A stretch of DNA of 64,000 nt from Legionella cherrii (GCF_900635815.1 NZ_LR134173.1:1954001-2018000), one strand, 5' to 3'. Positions 26,770 through 38,200 are shown, counted from the first letter of the stretch. Translations and numbers: made by a program. Notes: a model not told the origin generated them from the sequence alone.

Positions 26770-29586
26770 ATGAAGGACAAATACGATCAGAATCAACAAG
26801 GGCAAATGGAGCTGATAAGAGCAGAACGCGCGCGCCAATTTACGGAGCAAAAAGTAAAGGAAGAGGCAAAAGGATTGTTAGAGCATTTAAACTCGCTTAA
26901 TGAACTCTTCCATCGCTATATATTTCCAAAAGACTCGCATGAAGATATTTATGCGACTAGGGAAGGTACTGACAAATATGTAACTGCGGTGCTCGAGTTA
27001 CAACCAGTACTCAATGAGTTAATCAAAAAATGGGATGGTATTGAATCCGATCTAAGACTACTCAATCACGCCCTGCAAGAACGATTACTTGCCACCGGCA
27101 AATCCAGTGGTTTGGGCGATTCATTGGAACATGAGTTAGCGCAGTTTTTTAAATGTCTTCCTGTGCTGCAGGAGCATTTAAATGAGGTGACGTCACATAT
27201 TAATGACCAAGATGAAGAGCGACGTTATCATGATCAGAGTATTATCGTCGAAGTGAGACTGCTTCAGGAGCACTTGCAACACATTCTGCTTCAGTTATCT
27301 GGAGAGCAATTGCATGATGTTGATGAACTGACGGATTCAGCCGTTGCGGCCACACCGAGTACTGCACTTGACGCAGCAGAAGGCGTTGAAGACATCAATC
27401 AGGATAATCCATTGTTTGCGCTTCCTGATGAAATGATGATGCATATTCTCAGTCACTTACCGCCACAGGATTTGCTTAACGCCCGACGGATGGCGAAATC
27501 CAAAACCGCGGTAGTTGATGCCACACTCGAAATGATAACCCGACCTCATTTTATCATTGATTACTTAAGCCATGCGGATGGAATTACAGGGCATCAGTTT
27601 ACCGCCTTTTATCAGCGAACTCAGCGTTATCAAGAGCTAAAGCGCAAAGTCCTGGCAAATGAGGCACTCACTGCCGAGGAGGCTATTTGCTATACGCTTA
27701 CTCGCGATTGCAATGTCTTACCCGCTCACTTAAAAGAGGCAATGCACAAACTTTCGTTAGATGAAGCCACCAGGAACCATTTGGAACTGATTACTACTGT
27801 ATCAGAAGAAATCCGTGCAATTGATGCAAAATATGAAGTATTACATATTTATCAGTATATTAGTGATTCTAAGGATGATCTAACTAATTTATTGGCTCGC
27901 TTGAAACCGCATCATCCTCATCAATTTGTTAATGTGTTGGCTGGAGCCAATTTTAGTGGTTTTAAATTTTCAGGTCAGGATTTTTCTTATCTCAACCTAA
28001 GTGGCATACGATTTAAATATGCCGATCTTCGCGGAGTCAATTTTAGAGGGGCTTGTCTGACTGGGGCGGATCTGAATAAGGCTTTATTGAGCGGTGCAGA
28101 TTTTACCAATACGGACCTACGCGGTGCGCAGTTAAGCAGAGCGAATTTTAATGGAGTTGATCTGTCTGCAATGAATTTAGAAGGGGTTGATTTTGAATGG
28201 GCCCATATTCGTGGCGCTCAATTATTGGCTTTGGGCGCCCTAAATAGCCCGGAAGAATTATATGCTGCATTAGCTCAATTTGCACAAAGCATTGCAAAAC
28301 ACTCTTCTGGAAGCAAGCGTAAATTACAAGAACAGATGTTAGTGGAAATTGCGCAGCAGCTTGAATCATCTACTGAACACAGCATCAAAGAAAAAATAGC
28401 CTTGTTAGATGTTGCTATAGCAGCGATTAAGCCAGACGAGCTGATTGTAGGTATATTTCCTTTCCAAAATGCTTGCCAGGAATTAAAAGAAAAAATGACC
28501 GCCACAGAACCTAGACAGGACATTCCAGAGCATCCATTGAAACAAGAGGCGAAGGAGATTCTCGAACGTATTTTTGCTCTTCTTAATGTAACTGATAAAG
28601 GCGCAGCAGGGGCATTTGCAAAGAATCAAACTCCAAGAGAAATTAATGAGGACGCCTATAGCGACGAGTACCGGTTGTTGGTGGGTTGTATAGATAAATA
28701 CCCTGAATTGGACAATAGTCTCAAGATTGCCGAAGCACTAGGTATTAGTCCTGAAATGTCGTATATGCTTTATTTTACATGTCCATCTATAGGTTTTCTA
28801 TCTTCTTATAAACCACCAATTTTAGCAGGTTATCACAGGGAAAAGCAGCAAACGAATCAAGGAAAGAAATATGCAAGTGAGGTGTTTGATGGTCATATTT
28901 TTGATATCGGAGCGTTGCAAAAAATAAAGTCGGACGAATTAGACCAATATTTATATGAAGAAGAAGATTTTGCCATCTTTGAACGCAATGGAAGAAGGAA
29001 AGTAAAATTGGGTGACTTGTTTATTACTTGTTTCCCACCTCTAGCAAAGGACTTCGTTTTTTCAACGGTTGAGGTCATTGATTTTGAGACCCATAAGCTT
29101 AAACCTGCGTTTTCTTTTGATGTAAGGCGTCATGGAGGCATCCCCTTTGGGGCGTTTATGCCATTTTGGTATAATGTGGGTTATACAGTGCCAAAATGGG
29201 ACTTTAGGACCGATGATATGCAATATCTTCAAGAAGCGTATACATTTAAAAAGCAAGTAATAGAACGAATTTTTGTTTCTGAAAAAATTAATCGCCATCG
29301 TAAGAAAGAGCTATTTTTCCCGAAATTTGAACAAAATAATCCAGTTCAAGTAAAAACAACCGTATCAACTACCTCTGAACAAGGTAACGAGAAGGAAAAA
29401 GGCACTGAGAAAGAGGTTATAGGAAAGGAAAATCAACACCCCAAATCTACAAAACTTACTGCATCCAGAGGCCAGGGATTGTTTGCAGCAATTCAGAAGG
29501 AAAGAGTAGGGCAACCCGTTCACAATGAAACACCAAGCAACCCCGATCCAACGCGCTTCCCAAGCCGATTGAAGTCGATGTGGTAA
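26770..29586 (+). CDS. F-box protein with pentapeptide repeats (candidate effector)
   Basis: This protein of about 938 residues begins with a charged coiled-coil region. An F-box follows near residue 220 (FALPDEMMMHILSHLPPQDL), the module that binds host SKP1 and recruits ubiquitin ligase. A pentapeptide-repeat block is near 390-480 (A(D/N)LxG-type repeats such as ADLRGVNFRGACLTGADL), forming a beta-helix. The C-terminal 450 residues are unrecognised, with Lys/Glu-rich linker and EGNEKEKGTEKE near the end. The ATG at 26770 is chosen over the upstream TTG, with AGG ahead. The 5' flank and first part are duplicated at 29.7 kb. A Legionella effector that directs host ubiquitination is the likeliest role, by inference. 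Confidence 0.78.
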   Translation: MKDKYDQNQQGQMELIRAERARQFTEQKVKEEAKGLLEHLNSLNELFHRYIFPKDSHEDIYATREGTDKYVTAVLELQPVLNELIKKWDGIESDLRLLNHALQERLLATGKSSGLGDSLEHELAQFFKCLPVLQEHLNEVTSHINDQDEERRYHDQSIIVEVRLLQEHLQHILLQLSGEQLHDVDELTDSAVAATPSTALDAAEGVEDINQDNPLFALPDEMMMHILSHLPPQDLLNARRMAKSKTAVVDATLEMITRPHFIIDYLSHADGITGHQFTAFYQRTQRYQELKRKVLANEALTAEEAICYTLTRDCNVLPAHLKEAMHKLSLDEATRNHLELITTVSEEIRAIDAKYEVLHIYQYISDSKDDLTNLLARLKPHHPHQFVNVLAGANFSGFKFSGQDFSYLNLSGIRFKYADLRGVNFRGACLTGADLNKALLSGADFTNTDLRGAQLSRANFNGVDLSAMNLEGVDFEWAHIRGAQLLALGALNSPEELYAALAQFAQSIAKHSSGSKRKLQEQMLVEIAQQLESSTEHSIKEKIALLDVAIAAIKPDELIVGIFPFQNACQELKEKMTATEPRQDIPEHPLKQEAKEILERIFALLNVTDKGAAGAFAKNQTPREINEDAYSDEYRLLVGCIDKYPELDNSLKIAEALGISPEMSYMLYFTCPSIGFLSSYKPPILAGYHREKQQTNQGKKYASEVFDGHIFDIGALQKIKSDELDQYLYEEEDFAIFERNGRRKVKLGDLFITCFPPLAKDFVFSTVEVIDFETHKLKPAFSFDVRRHGGIPFGAFMPFWYNVGYTVPKWDFRTDDMQYLQEAYTFKKQVIERIFVSEKINRHRKKELFFPKFEQNNPVQVKTTVSTTSEQGNEKEKGTEKEVIGKENQHPKSTKLTASRGQGLFAAIQKERVGQPVHNETPSNPDPTRFPSRLKSMW

Positions 29587-29691
29587 GCGATGGAATTTAC
29601 TTGACCTCATAAATCATCCACTCTGTCGCCAATCGTATTTGTAAGCTCCTGTGTACCGATATGGTTGGCAAATACAGAAGAGAATCACTTA

Positions 29692-30025
29692 GCGGGCTAC
29701 AGCATTTTGGCTGAGCTCATTATTAATTATTGAATAGGTATCCCCTGAACGACAAAGACGATCTAAATCAACAAGGGCAAAAGGATTGTTAGTGCATTTA
29801 AACTCGCTTATTGAATTTTTCCATCGCTATGTATTTCCAAAAGACACGCATGAAGATATTTATGCGACAACAGAAAGTACCGACAAATACCTAACTGCGG
29901 TGCTCGAGTTACAACCAGTAGTCAATGAATTAATTAAAAAATACAACCTCCCAAGGCAACTGCGTAATTCTTTGACTCATTCTCCCAACTTTTATGAACC
30001 CCATAAAGAAGGCGCTTATAAGTGA
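29692..30025 (+). pseudogene. Truncated duplicate of the F-box/pentapeptide gene start
   Basis: From 29692 the sequence repeats 26707 onward nearly base for base (leader, start region and about 60 codons). The start codon is CTG (29745) rather than ATG. About 60 bases are lost between short GGGCAAA/GGCAAAA repeats. The copy breaks off after LNELIKK, where unrelated sequence (LPRQLRNSLTHSPN) follows to a stop at 30025. It is a decayed partial duplication. Confidence 0.8.
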
Positions 30026-30140
30026 AGCGAGTTTTCAATAAAAAACTCTGCGTCAATCAAGGTCAATAAGGGTTTAGAGGGTCTCAAACTTATGAGTTGT
30101 ATGTCTATAATATAATAAGTATGTTTAAATCGAGGTCGTT

Positions 30141-32339
30141 ATGAGGGCCAGAATTCTATTTGAATCTAAAAAACTAGATGAAATAGAGGCTTTTTCACCG
30201 GATGCGAGGCACGTTAGTGCATATGCTGTATTGTTAAGAGATTTAGTTCAACAACTCGAAAACTATTTTGTTAAAGATGAAAAAACTTTAAAGACATATA
30301 CCCTGCAATTTTTTGAGCCTCAGTCAAAAATATTTAATATAGATAAAAAGTCTTTAAGTCTCATCCTTGAACATTTGGCGGGGGTGATGGATCAACAAAT
30401 AGTATCGTTTATTGAATATGACTTAAAACAATATCGTGAACAGGAATACGGAATCCCTGTAGATGCTGATTATAGAACTATAAACAAACTAATGAGAGAA
30501 ATCGCATTAAATCGTCGGACGGAAAAAAAGCCAATGACTGAACGCGAGGAAGATGTATATTTTGATTCTTTTTTAAAAGAGGAACTTAAAAAATATTATG
30601 CTCAGCGCCATGATTTTGCTGAGTACTTTACTCATTATCCTCAAATGGAACAATCGCTTCGTCAAATTCAGCAAGATGCAATACGAAATATCGAGAAAAT
30701 GCTTCAACGTATTGAACATGATTTCCCAGTGCTGGAAAAAGGATTTTTAAGTCATATGAAAGAGCCAAAACTGGTTGGTATTACGCCAAGCGGTAGCGAT
30801 ATGCATAAGCAAGGCCAACAAGTTTATTTTTTGACGTTTAGAGATAAGGACGAAAAAGAACTTAAAATTGTTTATAAACCAACTTCTGTCCAAGCAGATG
30901 CCATGCTCGTCGGTGATCTGAAAAAGTTAAAAGACTTAGATGCAAGCTATGAAGGACATGAGAGTTTGGCCGAAATATTTAATAGGCGAGCCCTGGAGCC
31001 TATTCCAACTTATTTAATACTGCCAAGAATTGACGATCCAGCTTCTGAATCTGTTACACAGCACTATGGTTACATTGAATTTTTACCTTCACAATCGCAC
31101 CTGGACTATGATATGGCCACAAAAGTAGGGCGGACTAAGTTTAGCGAAGCATTATCTTTAGCTGCTCTGGATGAGAGTTCTTCTTGTATTTTGAGAACAG
31201 AAAAAGAGGCACAACAATTTTCATACATCATGGGAATGACTACTCTATTAATTCAATCAGTTTCTGGTTCTGATTTTCATCATGAAAATTTGATTATTTC
31301 TCGAAAAAAACCCACCATTATTGATGCAGAATGCATTTTTAATCCGCTTGTAACGCCAACATTTTCGGGATGTTCTTTTCTTTTTCAGCCACTACAAGGA
31401 CCATTAACAGGAGCAATCTCACCATTTTCAATGAATTGTGAGACCTATTATTATCATAGTGATATCAATAATAAAATTGAAGGAGCAAGAGAGTTTACGG
31501 CAAAAAATCGTGCATATTATTATGATGCCGATACACAACAATTAACTTCCTTTGTCGTTGATCAAGAGTCTTTTATGGCTGGTTATCGTCACGGTTTAAA
31601 TGTTATCACGGAAGATAAGGATTTTTTAAAATGGTTTGATCAAGAAAAAGTAAGGGAAATGTGTATTCGGATGCTTCCTTTTGCCACCCAAGATTTTGGA
31701 CGACAAAATATTCAATATTGTAGCCAAAACTTTTCTTATGACTTATTTAAAGAATATGCTGACAAGAAGTTAAAAGAAGGTTTACAGACATATCAAGATG
31801 ATTTAAGTCAGTATGATAAGATTCAATCACAAAAAGAAGATAAAGGGGATAAGGAAGAAAAATGTGAAGATAAGATATCAAGATATTTGCCCGTAATGCC
31901 TTTACCTAAGGCTGTTATTTACTCTGACGAGAATAATCATGACCAAGAGTTATTAAAAGAAGCGGCATCTGCTTCAATTCCTTATTATTGTATGCGAGCG
32001 GATGATCGGCAACTTTATGACTTTAAGGGAAAACCCATTTTTATTCCTTTAAATTTCTTTATGGCTAGAGAAGAAGTGTTTAATCAAGAATATGGTGACG
32101 GTATCGGGATAGATGCAAATGTTTTTTTTATCAAATCACCATTAGATTTTGCCCGAGAGAGAGCTGTCGCCATAGTCCATAATCAAGAACTAAGAGAATT
32201 AATGTGTGAAGATGCCCAAAATAATCTTGTCTTATTGCATGCTGGGTTAGAATATCATATCCAATTAGAAGCAGAATATGTTGTTTCGATGACAGTACAA
32301 CCCCAAGTAATTGCGAATAATCCTTTTGCTGGAGGGTAA
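30141..32339 (+). CDS. LanM-dehydratase-like (DUF4135) protein without cyclase domain
   Basis: This 732-residue protein contains the N-terminal half of class II lanthipeptide synthetases. The motif ELKIVYKPTSVQAD (about residues 238-251) corresponds to the kinase-like lysine. SGSDFHHENLII (about 373) and TIIDAECIFNP (about 391) correspond to the catalytic Asp/His/Asn and Glu positions. The helical N terminus (residues 1-200) is family-typical. LanM enzymes run to about 1,000 residues and end in a LanC cyclase with zinc ligands. Here the last 200 residues show no such motif. It might phosphorylate Ser/Thr in a protein or peptide. No precursor peptide is seen nearby. GAGG precedes the ATG by about 8 bases. 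An effector is the alternative. Confidence 0.75.
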   Translation: MRARILFESKKLDEIEAFSPDARHVSAYAVLLRDLVQQLENYFVKDEKTLKTYTLQFFEPQSKIFNIDKKSLSLILEHLAGVMDQQIVSFIEYDLKQYREQEYGIPVDADYRTINKLMREIALNRRTEKKPMTEREEDVYFDSFLKEELKKYYAQRHDFAEYFTHYPQMEQSLRQIQQDAIRNIEKMLQRIEHDFPVLEKGFLSHMKEPKLVGITPSGSDMHKQGQQVYFLTFRDKDEKELKIVYKPTSVQADAMLVGDLKKLKDLDASYEGHESLAEIFNRRALEPIPTYLILPRIDDPASESVTQHYGYIEFLPSQSHLDYDMATKVGRTKFSEALSLAALDESSSCILRTEKEAQQFSYIMGMTTLLIQSVSGSDFHHENLIISRKKPTIIDAECIFNPLVTPTFSGCSFLFQPLQGPLTGAISPFSMNCETYYYHSDINNKIEGAREFTAKNRAYYYDADTQQLTSFVVDQESFMAGYRHGLNVITEDKDFLKWFDQEKVREMCIRMLPFATQDFGRQNIQYCSQNFSYDLFKEYADKKLKEGLQTYQDDLSQYDKIQSQKEDKGDKEEKCEDKISRYLPVMPLPKAVIYSDENNHDQELLKEAASASIPYYCMRADDRQLYDFKGKPIFIPLNFFMAREEVFNQEYGDGIGIDANVFFIKSPLDFARERAVAIVHNQELRELMCEDAQNNLVLLHAGLEYHIQLEAEYVVSMTVQPQVIANNPFAGG

Positions 32340-32427
32340 TAAATCCTACTGTGAATTTTTAGCAGCGCATCATTATTTGAATTGCTAATAATAAAAGAAT
32401 AATATGACTCGACTTCAACCCATTATG

Positions 32428-32625
32428 CTATGGCAAGCGATAAATCAAAGCGTTAATCTCTTGGTCAGTCGATTTTAACAAATCATCATCATTTATTCTC
32501 GCTTGGTTCATCTTCTTCGAAAATCTATTTTTGTCCCTTATTCTCACTAGGATGGAGTTTGATCCCTGTGTGGTTAATAAGCACTCAGTTGTCGTGAGCA
32601 ACCTAAATTTATTCATCAAATTCAT
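32428..32625 (-). pseudogene. Possible methylase/transposase C-terminal fragment
   Basis: A minus-strand frame of 65 codons ends in KSTDQEINALIYRL and then a stop. This resembles the DxEIDxLVYxLYGL tail of type II-like DNA methyltransferases, cut before YGL. The rest is not recognisable. It could be a chance frame. It lies in the gap 32340-32788. Confidence 0.25.
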
Positions 32626-32726
32626 TGTCTGCGCATCGTTCTGCTTAAAGTAATTATTCTGATATCAATTCAAAGACTATTAAAGAATCTTGATTATGAC
32701 TAACTGAGTGTTATTAATTTTGTCAT

Positions 32727-32755
32727 TTGATTTTAGCCCTTTATTTGGATAATAT
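32727..32755 (+). promoter_or_regulatory. Putative promoter of the F-box-kinase/PKS operon
   Basis: TTGATT (32727-32732), a 17 bp spacer and TAATAT (32750-32755) stand 34 bases before the first gene of the operon. No other good promoter is seen between here and the PKS genes. Confidence 0.5.
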
Positions 32756-32788
32756 GCTTTCAGTAAAGGCAACCGCTTATTTATTCTC

Positions 32789-35230
32789 ATGAAATTTTTT
32801 GATATTTCTTTACCCTTAAGTGTTGTTCAAAAGATAGTTCGTTATGTACCTTCAGAAGATAAAAAGAAATTAAGTTTCGTAAATCAAAGCTGGAGAGAAT
32901 TATTGACCCATGAGGGTTCTGAATTATTTATTGAGGCACAAGACTCAACTGATGTCTCTGAGTTACGTCCTCATATTGAAGCCTTTCTGCCTGTAATCCC
33001 CCAATCGCCGATCACAATAAAGCGTTTAACAGAAGGATTTTCTCCTTGGGCCAACAGTTATTTAGTACAAGTGGGCGATGAACGTTTTGTATTGCGTCAT
33101 ATAAGACATAAGGAAGGTCGAGCCCGTGAAGTGCTTGCGTCTATTTTTTTCGCGCACAGCAAAGTAGCTCCTGGAGTAGAGTATTTTGATTTTTCTTCAG
33201 GTGTTGTGATCATGCGTTATGTAGAAAATGATCCTTCAATTACTGGAAAACTTGATGATGAGCAGCTGAAACTTATTGCAAAAAAATTTGCAGTAATACA
33301 CAGCGGACCTCATTTCAAAAAGCGAGAGGAAATTGAAAGTTCTACCTTGATTACTGAGCGTAGAGAGACTTTAAAAAGTTACATTAAAGCCTCACCTGTA
33401 TTTTTCTTGCAACAATATGCACTGATGCAGTTGGATTATTTGTCGTCTTTGGTAAGACAAACCCATTATTGCCACAATGATGTTAACCCCAATAACATAC
33501 TGGCAACTCCAGATAATTTCTATTTTATTGATTGGGAATGTGCTGGATTAAATGACCCTTTCTTGGATTTAGCTACTGTAGTTGCCACATTACGTTTAAA
33601 GACCCCTGCAGCAAAGTCTCTTTTAACTCATTATTTGGGGCATGAACCAAGCAGTGAAGAGTATTTGCATTATGTGCGCATGCAACAAATTGCTTTATTG
33701 CGATTTGCAATTTGTTTTGCAGCAAATATAAAGGATCCCTTAAGTGTGAGTCATGTTGAAATTGGATCAATTCCAGCATTTAATGAATATCAACCTAGTG
33801 ATGGGAAAGTCGATAAAGGAAGTGATTTAGGCAAGTTTTATATTAGTGTGATGCTAATCAAACAAGCCATGCAAACGGTTAATGATTATCAATTTAAGCG
33901 ACAACTTAACAACAAGCTATTAGGGAGCGAAAGCAAGCCAGCAAAAGATTTTAATTTTGGGGAGTTACAAGTTCCTTATTTTATTATGGGAGGAATTTTA
34001 AAATATCTCCGTAAGGATGAAATTCAAACTCTTCGTCTGGTCTGCCGCAGTTGGCGTTTATTTGTAGATGAACAGATTGTGAAACCCAAAGAACTGCTCC
34101 CTGAGGGGGCAGTAGAGGTAATCAGTAACTCTAAGGCGATTGCCACTCGTTTAAAGTCAGTAGTGCAGTCGTTTCTTCCTTGGAATGTAGGGGTTATAAA
34201 ACAACTGAACGGAGGGTTATCCCCCTTTTGTCAGAACTTCCTAGTGGAAGCGTATAATCAGAAATATGTTATTAAAATATTAGAAGAGGACAGTGCGCAG
34301 GGATGGGTGGAACTGTATGCAGCCGAAGCCGCATCGTGTATGGGCATTGGTCCACGAATGATTTATTTTAATGCAGCACAAAAAGTCGCTATATATGAAT
34401 TTGTAGCGAATGATCCCCGTTGGCCACTAGATAAATCATTAGATAGATTGGCATCACTTGGTTCAGTGATTAGTGCATTACATGCAATCAAAGTACCTGA
34501 AAGAAAAGTGAGTAAAGAAAGCGATAAATTTCTGCAATTAAAGTCCAGGGTTAACGATCTTGCTGAAATTAATGCTCAGTTCGAAGATTTTTCCTTGGTT
34601 ATCTCTCTATTTAATGATTTAGATTATTTGTTAAGTCTCAATCCTAAAGCCAGTCTGTGTCACTATGACATGAATCCCTGGAATATATTATTTCAAACGG
34701 AAGAGAATCAATTTTCGTTAATTGACTGGGAATTTGCTCGGGTTGGTAATCCGCTTTTTGATGTGGCAACAATCGCCAATTTTTTACGTTTAAACGCGTT
34801 AGAAGAAACTTTTCTACATATTGCTTACAAGAAAGGGCGAATTAGTGCACTGGATGAAGCTTCTTACCAAATCACTAAAGCTTATGTTTATTTGCGATAT
34901 GCTATTTGTTCACTTGGGCTCAATACAAGTTATGATTTGAAAATTGATCAAAGTATCTTAAGTAATTTACCACCTTTTAATCAATTTAATCCATTTCAGT
35001 TAAAAATTGATAAAAACACAAATGAAGGGCGTTATTATATTGCTCTAATGTTTGTAAAAGCAGCTATGAATTTGCTTACGGACAAACAATTCATTTCTCA
35101 TTTAAAGACTTATCAACAAGGGTTTAAAACGGACTATATTCCCTCCTTTTTTGCACCTTCATCAGACAGGTTAGATGAACAAAATGGACCAGGAATTAAC
35201 GCGAGTTTCAAACAAGACTTGTACTCTTGA
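32789..35230 (+). CDS. Tandem F-box plus APH/choline-kinase-like protein
   Basis: This 813-residue protein consists of two similar halves of about 400 residues. Half 1 has an F-box-like start (ISLPLSVVQKIVRYVPSEDK), then a kinase-like domain with GFSPWANSYLV, catalytic HNDVNPNNIL (near 229) and FIDWECAG (near 248). Half 2 repeats this with VPYFIMGGILKYLRKDE (F-box), GGLSPFCQNFLV, HYDMNPWNIL (near 625) and LIDWEFAR (near 645). The catalytic Asp/Asn and metal Asp are present in both, as in aminoglycoside phosphotransferases and choline kinases. It is the first gene of the run: its end overlaps the PKS start by 56 bases in another frame. A tailoring kinase or self-resistance enzyme of the polyketide, or an effector, are possible. 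Confidence 0.78.
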   Translation: MKFFDISLPLSVVQKIVRYVPSEDKKKLSFVNQSWRELLTHEGSELFIEAQDSTDVSELRPHIEAFLPVIPQSPITIKRLTEGFSPWANSYLVQVGDERFVLRHIRHKEGRAREVLASIFFAHSKVAPGVEYFDFSSGVVIMRYVENDPSITGKLDDEQLKLIAKKFAVIHSGPHFKKREEIESSTLITERRETLKSYIKASPVFFLQQYALMQLDYLSSLVRQTHYCHNDVNPNNILATPDNFYFIDWECAGLNDPFLDLATVVATLRLKTPAAKSLLTHYLGHEPSSEEYLHYVRMQQIALLRFAICFAANIKDPLSVSHVEIGSIPAFNEYQPSDGKVDKGSDLGKFYISVMLIKQAMQTVNDYQFKRQLNNKLLGSESKPAKDFNFGELQVPYFIMGGILKYLRKDEIQTLRLVCRSWRLFVDEQIVKPKELLPEGAVEVISNSKAIATRLKSVVQSFLPWNVGVIKQLNGGLSPFCQNFLVEAYNQKYVIKILEEDSAQGWVELYAAEAASCMGIGPRMIYFNAAQKVAIYEFVANDPRWPLDKSLDRLASLGSVISALHAIKVPERKVSKESDKFLQLKSRVNDLAEINAQFEDFSLVISLFNDLDYLLSLNPKASLCHYDMNPWNILFQTEENQFSLIDWEFARVGNPLFDVATIANFLRLNALEETFLHIAYKKGRISALDEASYQITKAYVYLRYAICSLGLNTSYDLKIDQSILSNLPPFNQFNPFQLKIDKNTNEGRYYIALMFVKAAMNLLTDKQFISHLKTYQQGFKTDYIPSFFAPSSDRLDEQNGPGINASFKQDLYS

Positions 35231-38200
35231 AGATACGACTCCTGTATTGATAGGCTTAAGCTTAAGACTTCCCCACATTGAAAATGAGGAAGCTTTGTGG
35301 CAATTTTTAGTTGCCGGTAAAAAAACACGTTGTACTGTAGATAGCTCGAGAATGTGGCATAGTAAAAATGAAATGACCTATGCCAATTTATTCTCTGATT
35401 GGGACTTCTTTGCTCCAGAATTATTTAATCTCACCGCAAAAGACATCGCTCACATCGATCCTCAACAGAAATTGGCTTTGTATGGAGTACATACTTGTCT
35501 GGAACAGGTCGGCATTATGCGACAGGAGTTGCAACAGGCAACTACGGGGGTTTATGCAGGAGTGATGACTGTTGATAACTTGCATACCTATGCAAGAACT
35601 ATGGTGGAAAGTGACAGTCGTTTTTTTTTGAATAATTGTGAGGCTAGTGTTGCAAATCGGGTTTCGCACTGTTTTAACTTTACTGGAGAGAGTAAAAGTA
35701 TTAATGCAGCATGTGCCAGTTCTTTAGTTGCCTTAAAAGATGCGTGTGACAGTATCAAGTATGGTCAAAATGATTTTGCTTTTATTATTGGTGTGAATTA
35801 CATCGATAGTGCTTTAAGGCATCAAAGTTTCAAAAAAGCAGGAATGCTCTCGAGAAGTGGTTGGTGCCATACTTTTTCGATGCAAGCAGATGGGTATTTA
35901 CCTTTGGAAGGTATGGTTACTTTGCTCGTTACTTCAAAAGCAAAAGCTGATTCATTAAATCTTCCCATTTTAGCAGCTGTGGCAGGTATTAGTTGTAATC
36001 ACAATGGAACCACCAGTACGATGACTGCACCTTGTGCTTCGGCACAATCTAAACTCATTCATTTGGCGAAAAAGCAATGTTTGAATCTTGATGTAGGATA
36101 TATTGAAGCTCATGGAACAGGGACTAATCTTGGCGATCCTATCGAACTTGAGGCCTTAAGTCGGAATTATCCTGGTTGCTTCGTTGGCTCGATTAAAGGA
36201 AATTTAGGGCATATGGAAGCTGGTGCCGGTTTATTAGGTGTGGCTAAGTGTCTTCTTATTTTAAAAAAACGACAAATTCCTCCTCATCTACTATCTGATG
36301 CCGCTAATGTTTTATTACCAGAAACTTTAAGGATCAATACAGAATCAATTCCTTATAACCATTCACAAATTGCGGTAAGTTCTTTTGGGTTTGGTGGTGC
36401 AAATGCGCATGCTATTTTGCAAACAGTTCCTGCGCGCTCACCGATTCGTACAGAAGAACCTTTTAAATTACCTTTATTGCTGAGCGCAGCGACCAAAGAA
36501 GATTTGGAATCACTAGTGACGCTCGCTGAGGATTATGTTCTACAGAAGCAAAAGTATCATTTGGCACTAAACTCAATTTATACCCAGGAGCACCATTCTT
36601 CTTTTCGGCAGGCTGGATGGCTCAATGATCATGATGAGTCCATTAATTGGGTGTCATTGAAACATGACTTTATCACTCTTCCTGGTTGTTGTGCACAGGG
36701 TTCAGTTTACTTAAGACCCTACATGCAGCATACTTTTTTTGAACGGTTGCCGGAATATTGGATTACTCTGATTTGTGATTTTTTACCTGATATTCGTTGT
36801 ATAGAGGCTTTTGGAAATGCTGTTTCTCTGGCGTTGCAGGCCAATCAAAGGATGCAAACACATTTAATATTAAATGGTGAACAATATCCTGCTTTAAGTG
36901 ATTTAGATGAGTATGTATTGGAACTTATGGATGGTTTGGTAATCGACCCATCTGAGGTGAATCGACTTATTGCTGAAAGTATGGCGCTGTACCAGCATCA
37001 GTATACATTTAACGCGCTTTTGCAAAATCAACTCGATCCTGAATTAATTGCCTTGTTTGAACAACGTGATGTAGCGCTACTGTTACAAGAAGGAATTATA
37101 AATCATCAAATTATAATAATTCTTTTGTGGGCAAGAGTTAGTGTGATTAATAAATGGCAATTAAGCGCTGTCAAAAAAGAATTACTAAACCGTTTTCCTG
37201 CTGCGTTGGTTGAACTAATTGCTTTGCTTGAGCGGCAACTTCTTGTGCCAGAAGAGCTCCTATTATTATTCAAGAGGGATTCTGTTTTTATCGATCTTTT
37301 TAAGAATAGATTAATTGAGCGGGTAACCACAATTTCTGAAGCTAACTTATTTACTTTATTAAGTGCTTATTATAAACCGATATTGACGTTAACTTGCGAT
37401 TCCCAGAGCAGTGTTTCTAATCAATGTATTGTTCATTTTAAAGAAGGGCAACGTATCTGTATTGATCTGGATCAAGCGGACAAACTGGATGTTTTGACAT
37501 TAAGCGATGACGTAGTTCTTCAGTTATGGCTTATGGGGTTTGGTATCGATTTTGAACGTTATTTAGGAACGATGTATTTTGAGCGTAAGCCTTATTTTAA
37601 AAAAATAAAAAAGAACACTTTAGATAAGCAATTTGACACATTGCAAACCACGTTGAAATGCATCAATTATCATGAATTGTCTCACCTGAAACAGGTTCAT
37701 TGGACTGAGTTTTCCTTAAATGAGCTATTCAGGCAAGATGTTTGGATCACAATGGATTATCCGGATATAAATCCAATCCATTACGTATTAGAAGCGATAC
37801 GTCAAATCACGATAACATGTGGTGTTCAAGTTAAAAAGCAACGCGTGATTTACCTGCAGCTGGATGAGCTTTATTCTTCTGAAGAAGTCCAATTAGTAAC
37901 TCATTTTGTAAAAGCGATTAATTTAGAAATAAGTCCACTTCTCATTAAGGTCATTGATTTTCAAGGAAAATTTTATCAATACGATAAAGTCACTTTACAA
38001 TTTTCTAAGGTGCTAAATAAAGGCCTGGAATACCGCGGAATCTATGTTTTAGTTGGTGGGGCTGGTGGAATCGGCTTAAAACTGGGCGCCTATCTCCAAA
38101 AGCACTACAAGGCACAAATTTATGTGCTAGGCCGCAAACCCTATAACCAATTGAATGAACAAGTAAAAATCCAGTTACAACAAGCTAAGATGATTTATCA

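Noticed and set aside
30026..30140. Precursor peptide for the LanM-like protein
   Set aside because: No short frame with a leader and Ser/Thr/Cys-rich core is visible between the duplicate and the gene.
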